Shown here piece after piece: positions 7,822 to 14,990 of a stretch of 23,261 nucleotides of DNA. Position 1 is the first letter of the stretch; each line of letters starts with the position of its first letter. The notes beneath the pieces were generated by a model. The model was not told the DNA's origin. It made no database searches and was given only the letters and a program-made list of their open reading frames with translations. The position numbers and the translations under genes are program-made. Origin of the DNA: CADCTM01 sp049671305 (GTDB lineage Bacteria; Cyanobacteriota; Cyanobacteriia; Cyanobacteriales; Coleofasciculaceae); NCBI GenBank assembly GCA_049671305.1, contig JBATUR010000007.1, forward strand, positions 1 through 23,261, read 5' to 3'.

Positions 7822-7860
7822 AGACTTAGGGAATAAGCGTTGCTCCTAAGTCTATTTTAT
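7822..7860 (+). terminator. Intrinsic terminator after lipoprotein gene
   Basis: A perfect 9-bp stem, AGACTTAGG (7822-7830) and CCTAAGTCT (7845-7853), is followed by ATTTTAT. It lies 36 bases after the lipoprotein stop and separates it from the ferritin-like gene, so the latter probably has its own promoter or depends on read-through. Confidence 0.75.
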
Positions 7861-7921
7861 ATTGTCAATAAACCTGGAAGAAATGCCCTAAAATCACTAC
7901 AAAGGCTCAAACAACACTCCG

Positions 7922-8359
7922 ATGATGAAAGAACTCGATCTAGAATCTACAACTAATATCCTTAACTCAATCATGGAATTTGAGCTTGCTGGCGTAGTCA
8001 GATATACTCACTATTCCTTGATGGTGACGGGACCAAACCGTATTCCCATTGTCGATTTTTTTAAGACTCAAGCCACCGAGTCTTTACTTCATGCTCAACA
8101 AACTGGCGAAATTCTCACCGGGCTTGAGGGGCATCCTAGCCAGCGCATAGCGCCTATTGAGGAAAGCTATCAGCACTCAGTAACGGATCTTTTGGCAGAA
8201 AGCCTCAATCATGAGAAAAAAGCTTTAGATTTATATAAAGAGTTGCTGCATACAGTTGAAAATGCCAGTGTCTATCTAGAAGAATTTGCCCGTACTCAAA
8301 TTGGTCAAGAAGAGTTGCACAGCATCGAAATCAAAAAGATGTTACGCGACTTTGGATAA
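7922..8359 (+). CDS. Bacterioferritin-like (ferritin superfamily) protein
   Basis: This 145-aa, all-helical protein has the four-helix layout of bacterioferritin. Helix A has FELAGVVRY (Glu21, Tyr28), helix B ESLLHAQQTGEILTGLEGHPS, helix C LNHEKKALDLYKEL, and helix D GQEELHSIE. The Glu and His residues fit a di-iron ferroxidase site. Helix B, however, has Ser at the position three before His57 where bacterioferritin has Glu, with a Glu one residue earlier (Glu53). Its likely role is iron storage or detoxification in the cytoplasm. It lies 39 bp upstream of the FTR1 permease and probably shares a transcript with it. ATG codons at 7922 and 7925 are both possible starts. Confidence 0.82.
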   Translation: MMKELDLESTTNILNSIMEFELAGVVRYTHYSLMVTGPNRIPIVDFFKTQATESLLHAQQTGEILTGLEGHPSQRIAPIEESYQHSVTDLLAESLNHEKKALDLYKELLHTVENASVYLEEFARTQIGQEELHSIEIKKMLRDFG

Positions 8360-8398
8360 CATAAAGATTAGGTCTTGGCTGAAGATAAAGGACAAACT

Positions 8399-9331
8399 AT
8401 GGATTTTAGCGCTGCTTTACCACCCTTGATTATTACCCTACGCGAAGGTGTAGAAGCTGCTCTGGTAGTGGGAATTGTACTAGCTTGTCTCAAAAAAGCC
8501 AAGACCGAAGTTTTAAATATTTGGGTGTATGGCGGCGTTTTGGCAGGAATAGCGGGCAGTGTTTTGGTGGGAATTTTGTTTAGTTGGGGCATTCAGTCGC
8601 TTTATAGCGCTTTTCCTGACTATGCAGCCGCCCTCAAGCCTTTTATAGAAGCGATTTTTGGTGTGGTGGCGATCGCTTTACTTAGTTGGATGCTAATTTG
8701 GATGACAAGTCAAGCCAAATCTCTTAAAGGGGAAATTGAAGGCAACATCACCACTATTGCTAACAGCAGCAGCGCAGGTTGGGGAGTTTTTGGGCTAGTT
8801 TTTATGGCTGTTTTACGAGAAGGCTTTGAAACTGTCGTCTTTATCATTGCTAAGTTTCAACTAACGCTTGTGCCAATATTGGGTGCAGTTACTGGTTTAT
8901 TGGGAGCAGTTGCGATCGGCTTTTTGCTCTTCAAATGGGGCGTTAAAATTAACATCCGCCGCTTTTTTCAGGTAATGGGCGTCTTTTTACTAATCATCGT
9001 TGCGGGTTTAGTAGTTAGCGCCCTCAAACATTTTGACCAAACTGCTGCCGCTTTAGTGGAAATGAATCCAACTTTAGGTTTATGTATCTACTACGACCAC
9101 TTTGCCGCCAATCATTCTTGCATTTTAGGACCGATCGCCTGGAATACCAGCAACATCTTACCCGATAAACAATTCCCTGGCTTAATTCTCAAAACCTTAT
9201 TCGGCTATCGAGACAGGTTATATCTAGTGCAAGTCATTGCTTATTTGGGATTTTTATTAACCATTGGTAGTATTTATTTCAAAAGTTTAGAAAGTGCAAC
9301 ATTGAGCCCTAAACCAGAGTTGAAGTCATAA
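8399..9331 (+). CDS. FTR1-family high-affinity iron permease
   Basis: This 310-aa integral membrane protein has about seven hydrophobic segments. The start is the ATG at 8399, preceded by AAAGGA; the upstream TTG at 8375 would add an unlikely hydrophilic leader. The two REXXE iron-binding motifs of the family are present: REGVE at 15-19 and REGFE at 140-144. A loop near residues 232-245 carries Cys, two His and Cys (LCIYYDHFAANHSC), possibly a metal or redox site. Members pass ferric iron across the plasma membrane, usually with a ferroxidase or periplasmic partner (family knowledge). This short form lacks the large extracytoplasmic domain, which the nearby lipoprotein may replace. Its stop is four bases from the stop of the convergent selD fusion. 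Confidence 0.93.
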   Translation: MDFSAALPPLIITLREGVEAALVVGIVLACLKKAKTEVLNIWVYGGVLAGIAGSVLVGILFSWGIQSLYSAFPDYAAALKPFIEAIFGVVAIALLSWMLIWMTSQAKSLKGEIEGNITTIANSSSAGWGVFGLVFMAVLREGFETVVFIIAKFQLTLVPILGAVTGLLGAVAIGFLLFKWGVKINIRRFFQVMGVFLLIIVAGLVVSALKHFDQTAAALVEMNPTLGLCIYYDHFAANHSCILGPIAWNTSNILPDKQFPGLILKTLFGYRDRLYLVQVIAYLGFLLTIGSIYFKSLESATLSPKPELKS

Positions 9332-9335
9332 CAGC

Positions 9336-11648
9336 TTAAAATCCTATAACTTTAATCGGCTTCACACCTTCTACCGCAGGCGTTACACAACCAATTACCA
9401 CAGCATCAACATAGCCCAAATCTTGCAACAAACTTAAACAACCACTAGCTTGATGCGCCGGAACACTTGCCAATAACCCTCCAGATGTTTGAGGATCAAA
9501 CAAGATAGGAAACTTAGCACAACTTTCCACTTCAGAAAGATTACTAATTGCACGAGAAGCCCTTAAATTTTGTGGTTGCAATGAGCTAAAAATTCCCAAT
9601 TGCAACATCTCCTCAACTCCTTGCAAAACCTGAATTTTTCCCAAATCTAACTCTACCGCCACCCTAGACGCTTGCACCATTTCCAGCAAATGTCCCAGCA
9701 AACCAAAACCCGTTACATCTGTACAAGCCGTAACACCATGTGCAATGATCGCATTTACCGCCTGCTGATTTGACAACAGCATAGAATTAACTGCATTATC
9801 AATCCAACGCCCTTTTGCCGCAGCCCGCATATCCGCCGCAAACAGCACACCTGTACCCAAAGCTTTGGTTAAAATCAGCACATTTCCAGGCTTCATGCCG
9901 CTTTTCTTGAGTAATTGCTGCGGTGTCGCCAAACCATTGCAAGTTAAACCAAAGGCTAATTGTGCACCTTCTGTAGTATGACCACCAACTAACGGTGATT
10001 TAGCCTCCAGAAGCACCTGCATTGCCCCAGAAAGCACTTGAAACAGCGTTTCCTCAACTTTCGCCTCGGTTCCATAAGGCACTGTGACCAGGGCGAGAGC
10101 GCTTTGAGGAGTTGCGCCCATTGCAAAAATGTCGCTCAAACAATGATTGGTACTAATTTGTCCGAAAACATAAGGGTCACTAATCAAGGCGGGAAAATAA
10201 TCAATCGTTTGCACCATTAATTGACCAGTTGGCACTTGGATCACCGCAGCATCATCAGGCGTCCCCAGTCCTAACAAAATATCATCTCGTTGAGTTGGGG
10301 GATAGGCAATTTGCAATCGTTGCAAGACTTTTTCCAGGGTGCTGCTACCAACTTTTGAACCGCAGCCAGCACAATGCATCTGGTTTAACGGTTCCTTAAT
10401 AGTCGTTGGAGATCCCCCCCAGCCCCCCTTTAAAAGGGGGGAGAATTCGGTCAAACTTGCAGATATAGAAAGATTTCTTGGGTTATTCTCCGACATCTCT
10501 GGCAAGTCACTAAAACGCTGCATAAACTTGCGGTCAATATGATCCTTCCACTGCCATAACCACTTAGACTGCCAGCCCAATGAACCCCAAGAAGCGATAG
10601 CTTCTCCATCTCCTGTGCCAATTAAAGCTAAATAAAATTGCTGCGGTTTGTAAGGTAATAAGGGCTTTTCTAATAAAATGCGCTGCAGGTTTTCAAACAA
10701 CGGTTTGCCCTGACGCACCGCAAAAACCCCAGCTTTCGGACGCACATAATTAACCATTGTGGCAACATCACCAGCGGCAAAGATGTTGTCCTCAAACAAT
10801 GTCTGCAAGGTGTCTCTAACCAGCACAAAGCCCTCTGAATCGGTTTTTAGTCCTGATTCAGCCAACCAACTCGGTGCAGAGGCTTGAGTTACCCAAAAAA
10901 CCCGCTCACATTCCATTGCCAAACCCGACTCACAGCAGATTTTTTGAGGCAATACTTCTGATACGCTTTCCCCAAGATGCAGCTTTATGCCTCGTTGTAG
11001 CAAAATATTGTGCAGGCGACGACGTACCCAAGGACTATGACCGGTCATTAATTCCATGCCACGATGAAATAAATGAATTTCTAACTTATCTTGAGCAGTT
11101 TTCAGAATTTGATGCAAGCGTCGTTGCATATTTAGTGCCAACTCCACACCGCCGGCGCCACCACCAACAATTGCTAAACGTCTCGGTTTTTCAGGATGAT
11201 TAATGACATCTTGAACTAACTGATTCCATTGGCTTAAAAATTGTGGTACAGGTTTAGCAGCAATGGCAAATTCAGCGGCTCCTGGCACATCAATACTAGC
11301 TGGTGTACTGCCAATATCGATTGATAAAATATCATACGCGACAGGTGGATGATTGGCACAAAGTACTTTTTTGTTGGCTAAATCCAAGCCTACCGCTCGG
11401 TCAAGGTAAAGTTGAGCTTGGGCAAATTGGGCAAGGCGTCGCAAATCAATGTGACATTCGTCGAAGTTATAATATCCGGCGACATGACCGGGTAACATTC
11501 CTGAATAAGGCGTATGAGAAGAATCTGTAATTAAAGTTAGGCGCACACCGGGTAATGGTTTCATTCCCAGCATTCGTAAGGCGATCGCATGAGTATGTCC
11601 ACCGCCAACTAGCACGAGGTCTTTGACTATTGGTGTTGCCTGCTGCAT
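9336..11648 (-). CDS. selD: NADH-dehydrogenase-like / selenide, water dikinase (SelD) fusion
   Basis: This 770-aa two-domain protein has an N-terminal (about 1-385) pyridine-nucleotide-disulfide oxidoreductase. It shows an FAD motif VGGGHTH (14-20), a second dinucleotide motif VGGGAGGVE (161-169) and FAAGD (290-294). The C-terminal part (about 424-770) is SelD, which makes selenophosphate from selenide and ATP. The catalytic pair corresponds to Cys429 and Lys432 in CAGCGSK, so it is a Cys and not a selenocysteine enzyme. DDAAV and the DPQTSGGLL segment are also typical. Fusions of this kind are known in cyanobacteria; the product probably feeds 2-selenouridine in tRNA, as no selenoprotein is seen here. 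The oxidoreductase half might supply reduced selenium (inference). The linker contains a translated palindromic repeat (residues 401-414). Confidence 0.95.
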   Translation of the reverse strand: MQQATPIVKDLVLVGGGHTHAIALRMLGMKPLPGVRLTLITDSSHTPYSGMLPGHVAGYYNFDECHIDLRRLAQFAQAQLYLDRAVGLDLANKKVLCANHPPVAYDILSIDIGSTPASIDVPGAAEFAIAAKPVPQFLSQWNQLVQDVINHPEKPRRLAIVGGGAGGVELALNMQRRLHQILKTAQDKLEIHLFHRGMELMTGHSPWVRRRLHNILLQRGIKLHLGESVSEVLPQKICCESGLAMECERVFWVTQASAPSWLAESGLKTDSEGFVLVRDTLQTLFEDNIFAAGDVATMVNYVRPKAGVFAVRQGKPLFENLQRILLEKPLLPYKPQQFYLALIGTGDGEAIASWGSLGWQSKWLWQWKDHIDRKFMQRFSDLPEMSENNPRNLSISASLTEFSPLLKGGWGGSPTTIKEPLNQMHCAGCGSKVGSSTLEKVLQRLQIAYPPTQRDDILLGLGTPDDAAVIQVPTGQLMVQTIDYFPALISDPYVFGQISTNHCLSDIFAMGATPQSALALVTVPYGTEAKVEETLFQVLSGAMQVLLEAKSPLVGGHTTEGAQLAFGLTCNGLATPQQLLKKSGMKPGNVLILTKALGTGVLFAADMRAAAKGRWIDNAVNSMLLSNQQAVNAIIAHGVTACTDVTGFGLLGHLLEMVQASRVAVELDLGKIQVLQGVEEMLQLGIFSSLQPQNLRASRAISNLSEVESCAKFPILFDPQTSGGLLASVPAHQASGCLSLLQDLGYVDAVVIGCVTPAVEGVKPIKVIGF
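10408..10448. repeat. G/C-rich palindromic repeat translated in the SelD linker
   Basis: This element of about 41 bp has CCCCCCTTT and AAAGGGGGG pairing around a single A (10423-10441), flanked by a further C-run. On the minus strand it is read in frame as EFSPLLKGGWGGSP. It lies exactly between the oxidoreductase and SelD domains. The same peptide is a familiar oddity in cyanobacterial proteins carrying this repeat. Confidence 0.8.
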
Positions 11649-11989
11649 TTACTCAAGCCGTGCGTCTATACACTTTGTTACTTTGTCTATTGTAGTTTCA
11701 ATCTCTAAAAGGGATTTTGCGGCAGTGCCAATCATAGCGATAATTTTGACGTACCTGTAGGGGTAGTGCCCCCGTGCCTACCCCGGTTTCTATCCTGAAG
11801 CAGATGATGCCAAACCTCAGTTAACTTTCTGCTCCAATCAATACGCTAATATGGGCAAGTCTCCCTAGTTGAATCATCCACCTTCCTCTGTATTACCTTA
11901 TACTTACCCATTAACTGTTTTGGTAGTATTCGGTCAGAAAATAAATAGATAGATAGATGTTTCAGCAGATTTTTCACGAGGTGTAATTG
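11649..11989. other. Intergenic region between divergent selD fusion and HpsJ-like gene
   Basis: These 341 bp hold both promoters, neither clearly recognisable. They contain a GTAGGGG-type palindrome (11760-11784) and a short GATA run, GATAGATAGATG at about 11948-11959. No ORF of interest was seen. Confidence 0.6.
11760..11784. repeat. REP-like intergenic palindrome
   Basis: GGGGTAG and CTACCCC form a 7-bp stem around an 11-base loop (TGCCCCCGTGC). It belongs by look to the same GTAGGGG...CCCCTAC class as 4338-4365. Confidence 0.65.
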
Positions 11990-12742
11990 ATGAACAGTAG
12001 TCCCGCCTCTTTCTCATTCACAGCTTTGGCACTTAAAGTTGTGGGAGTTGTGATGATTTTGTCTTCTTTGTTAGATTACATTTTGATGACAATTCCTTTT
12101 AACCCAGGTTTGAGAGAGTGGCAAATTGGTTTAGCAACTCAATTTGTAGACCGAGGTGTTATTCCTTTGGTTGGGATTGTTTTTGTGTTGTTGGGGTATC
12201 GGGTTGATAATAGTGGTGTGTCGCCAAAGTCTTTGGTTACAGATTTAAGATTTTGGGCGCTATTGTTTTCTAGTTTGTTAGGCTTAATTTATCTGCTGAT
12301 CGTGCCTCTACATTTTAATAATGTTTATGCCCAAAGTGCTCAGGCTTTAACGCAGATTAATGAAAAAACTACTCAAGCTGAAGCACAATTAGCAGCCCAA
12401 ACTAAGCAAGTTGACGGACTAATTAAAAATCCTCAACAACTGGCAGAATTAGATAAAGCGATCGCTAGTGGTCAAGTTCAAGGTGAACAGTTGGCGCGTC
12501 TGCAAACTCTCAAACAACAATTAGACACCTTCAAAAAAGACCCAAAAGCCCTCAGCACACAAGTTGAAACCGCTAAACAGCAAATTGCTAAAGGCAAGCA
12601 AGAAGCTGAAAGTCGCACCAAAACTGAAGCCTTAAAATTAAGTCTCAGAACCGGCATGAGTAGCTTGTTTTTAGCTTTGGCTTTTATTGTAGTAGGTTGG
12701 ACTGGACTACGCAGCTTGATTAGTTCACAAGACAGTCGCTAA
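11990..12742 (+). CDS. HpsJ-like membrane protein with coiled coil
   Basis: This 250-aa protein starts at the ATG at 11990, six bases after GAGGTG. Three membrane segments lie at about 12-34, 56-70 and 88-108. A long Gln/Lys/Ala-rich coiled coil (about 115-205) follows, then a last membrane segment at about 218-238. The N-terminal DYILMTIPFNPGLREWQ and QFVDRGVIPLVGI resemble the HpsJ family, named from the hormogonium polysaccharide locus of filamentous cyanobacteria. Here no other hps gene is nearby, so a role in polysaccharide export or motility cannot be claimed from context. Confidence 0.75.
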   Translation: MNSSPASFSFTALALKVVGVVMILSSLLDYILMTIPFNPGLREWQIGLATQFVDRGVIPLVGIVFVLLGYRVDNSGVSPKSLVTDLRFWALLFSSLLGLIYLLIVPLHFNNVYAQSAQALTQINEKTTQAEAQLAAQTKQVDGLIKNPQQLAELDKAIASGQVQGEQLARLQTLKQQLDTFKKDPKALSTQVETAKQQIAKGKQEAESRTKTEALKLSLRTGMSSLFLALAFIVVGWTGLRSLISSQDSR

Positions 12743-12803
12743 ATAGTTCTTTGTTTTAGTCATTTTTGGGAATGTAGATACTTTAAAATCTCCCTTTTGG
12801 TAG

Positions 12804-12824
12804 AGGCGTGCCGACGGCACGTCT
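12804..12824. repeat. Short palindrome after HpsJ-like gene
   Basis: AGGCGTGCC and GGCACGTCT pair over nine positions (one G-T) around GAC. It sits 61 bases after the stop codon and lacks a T-run, so it is more likely a dispersed cyanobacterial repeat than a terminator. Confidence 0.6.
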
Positions 12825-12976
12825 TATGGAAATCAAGCGAGTACTATTTAGCTTAAATTCAGCCACCTTCGTCTTTTGTTATAAGTATCTAATTACTGCT
12901 TTAGCCAAAACTGAAAAACCTAACCTCTTTGCTGTTAAAATGTAAATCACGATACTAATTTTTAAAATTAATCTTC

Positions 12977-13303
12977 ATGTCTAATTTCGGTGTCCGGTTT
13001 GTGGCATCGCTAATCCCCTCAAGGATTTTTCAAGGTCGGCAAACCGAACAAAAAACGGAGGAAGTCAAGCGTCAACACAGACAACCCTTGCAACAATTCT
13101 TCACAAGCTTTACAAATAGTAATATAACTTTGAGTGAGCAAGACCAATTAGCTGGGCATCATAGCACAGTTATGGAATTTACTCCCAATCAACAGTGGAT
13201 GCCACCATCAGCAAAAGTTGAGCTTGTCTTGGGCATCAGGCAGAGGAGTGAGGTGACAACCACAAAAATTATAAGCGTGATTGTAAGGATTGGTGCTCTG
13301 TGA
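12977..13303 (+). CDS. Doubtful 108-aa ORF overlapping the DUF502 start
   Basis: An ATG at 12977 opens 108 codons ending in TGA at 13301-13303, which shares its A with the ATG of the DUF502 gene (TGATG). This overlap is typical of coupled genes and is the main support. Against it: no clear ribosome-binding site, no recognisable motif, and a composition (Gln/Thr/Ser-rich, unstructured) not clearly coding. No function is proposed. Confidence 0.3.
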   Translation: MSNFGVRFVASLIPSRIFQGRQTEQKTEEVKRQHRQPLQQFFTSFTNSNITLSEQDQLAGHHSTVMEFTPNQQWMPPSAKVELVLGIRQRSEVTTTKIISVIVRIGAL

Positions 13304-14028
13304 TGCAACGTATTAAGCAAGATTTAAAAAATGATCTAATTGCAGGTCTTTTAGTCGTTATACCTCTAGCAACTACGATCTGGCTAACGATTACAGTTGC
13401 TAATTGGGTAATCAACTTTTTGACCCGTATTCCCAAACAACTTAATCCCTACGATAACTTACATCCGATCTTAGTCAATCTGCTGAACTTGGTGGTAGGG
13501 CTGACTGTGCCATTACTTTGTATATTAGTAATTGGCTTGATGGCGCGTAATATTGCCGGACGCTGGCTTTTAGATTTTGGTGAGCAATTTTTACAAGCAA
13601 TTCCCCTAGCTGGTGCGGTATACAAAACCCTAAAACAGTTATTGGAAACACTGCTAAAAGATTCTGGCGGCAAATTTAGGCGTGTGATTTTAGTTGAGTA
13701 TCCACGTCAAGGGATTTGGGCGATCGCTTTTGTCACAGGTACAATGAGCAACGAGATTCAATCTCAAATGGCACGCCCCATGCTGAGTATATTTGTCCCC
13801 ACCACACCAAACCCGACAACAGGTTGGTATGCCATTGTTCCAGAAGATGATGTGATCAATGTCTCAATGTCCGTAGAAGATGCCTTCAAGGTGATCATTT
13901 CTGGTGGTATCGTTAGCCCCACAACCTCAACAATTTCAGTTAGTATGCCAAAATCCTTGAACAACAAACCCCTAGAAACACCTCTACCGGAAATCAGACG
14001 ACAAGTAATACCCACAGAAGAAAGCTAA
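13303..14028 (+). CDS. DUF502 family membrane protein
   Basis: This 241-aa protein has two strong membrane segments, at about 12-40 (LIAGLLVVIPLATTIWLTI) and 58-82 (LLNLVVGLTVPLLCILVIGL). A conserved amphipathic and soluble part follows, with the family's AIPLAGAVYKTLKQL, VEYPRQGIWAIAFVTG and PTTPNPTTGW segments. The function of DUF502 is not established. It is followed by nusB 188 bp downstream. A GTG at 13300 is in frame, but the ATG at 13303 is preferred. Confidence 0.92.
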   Translation: MQRIKQDLKNDLIAGLLVVIPLATTIWLTITVANWVINFLTRIPKQLNPYDNLHPILVNLLNLVVGLTVPLLCILVIGLMARNIAGRWLLDFGEQFLQAIPLAGAVYKTLKQLLETLLKDSGGKFRRVILVEYPRQGIWAIAFVTGTMSNEIQSQMARPMLSIFVPTTPNPTTGWYAIVPEDDVINVSMSVEDAFKVIISGGIVSPTTSTISVSMPKSLNNKPLETPLPEIRRQVIPTEES

Positions 14029-14216
14029 TACCCCATCACAATCTGCATTACACTAACAAAGACTAATTCTGGCTTGGTCTGAAGTCAGTCAAATCAAAAC
14101 GGCTAGTTAAACCAGGAGAACTGAGGACGCTAAGATCACTTTAAGTTGTATTTACAGCTAAATCTTACTTTTCTTTGTAGTTTGCAGACATATTTAACCA
14201 TTTTTTCAGATAAATC

Positions 14217-14846
14217 ATGCAACCCCGTAGAATTGCTCGTGAATTGGCTCTATTGAGCCTCTCTCAAATGCCCAACACTCCTGAGAAACTAGAAACTCAG
14301 CAGTTAAACAATTTTATAGTAGCAGCAGTTCGTACCCTGAGCGGCGAGATCCACGAAGCACTAGAAGCAGCAGCAGCAGAACTTCGACGAGGAAGCGATC
14401 GCCTTTTAACCAGCGAAACCCGTGCCGTCGATGTCAATAGTGCCAAAGCTATGGTAGCTGATGCTATCCAACTCACCGAACAAGCCATCAACCGCCTCGG
14501 CACAGCCATAGAAATTCCCGAAGTAATTCAGCTCTCCAACCAACAAGAAGTCCGTACCTATGCCCTAGAGCTGCTCAAAACCATCAACCGACGGCAGGAC
14601 GAAATTGATCAAATCTTAACCCAAGCCCTCCAGGATTGGCAGCTACATCGCATTCCGCGCATTGATCGAGATATACTGCGTCTAGCAGTCGTCGAAATCT
14701 CATTTTTAGGAGTTCCCGAACGTGTCGCCATCAACGAAGCAGTTGAGCTTGCCAAACGTTACGGAGATGATGAAGGACATCGCTTTATTAATGGCGTCTT
14801 ACGTCGCGTCACTGACCGCATTAAAGGCGAAGCCAATCTAAAATAG
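14217..14846 (+). CDS. nusB: Transcription antitermination / rRNA processing factor NusB
   Basis: This 209-aa protein starts MQPRRIARELALLSLSQM, the usual NusB N-terminus, and ends with the conserved IDRDILRLAVVEI, AINEAVELAKRYGDD and FINGVLRRV. With NusE (S10) it binds boxA RNA in rRNA leaders and helps antitermination. It is longer than E. coli NusB (139 aa) because of extra residues between the first helix and the core (about 20-110), common in cyanobacteria. It stands upstream of ftsY in the same direction. Confidence 0.95.
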   Translation: MQPRRIARELALLSLSQMPNTPEKLETQQLNNFIVAAVRTLSGEIHEALEAAAAELRRGSDRLLTSETRAVDVNSAKAMVADAIQLTEQAINRLGTAIEIPEVIQLSNQQEVRTYALELLKTINRRQDEIDQILTQALQDWQLHRIPRIDRDILRLAVVEISFLGVPERVAINEAVELAKRYGDDEGHRFINGVLRRVTDRIKGEANLK

Positions 14847-14858
14847 TATTAAAAGTAC

Positions 14859-14904
14859 GACTTCTTAGTTAAAAACTTGATTGTGAAAACCTAATTAAGA
14901 AGTC
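14859..14904. repeat. GACTTCTTAG-type hairpin between nusB and ftsY
   Basis: GACTTCTTAGTT and AATTAAGAAGTC pair at 11 of 12 positions around a 22-base loop. The arms match those at 20473-20529 and 22968-23027, so it belongs to a dispersed family. It may also end nusB transcripts, though the T-run is poor. Confidence 0.7.
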
Positions 14905-14990
14905 GGACTACGGTAGTAAGCCAAAAATTCCTTATAGTTAAATTGACAAGATTTTTAAATCTAATCGTTGCTGGTAGTTAAATAGGTGTA

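Noticed and set aside
10874..11203. A 109-codon plus-strand ORF opposite selD
   Set aside because: It lies antisense to a well-conserved FAD-domain sequence, with no motif or ribosome-binding site.
11948..11959. A GATA microsatellite before the HpsJ-like gene
   Set aside because: Only three units; too short to argue for phase variation.
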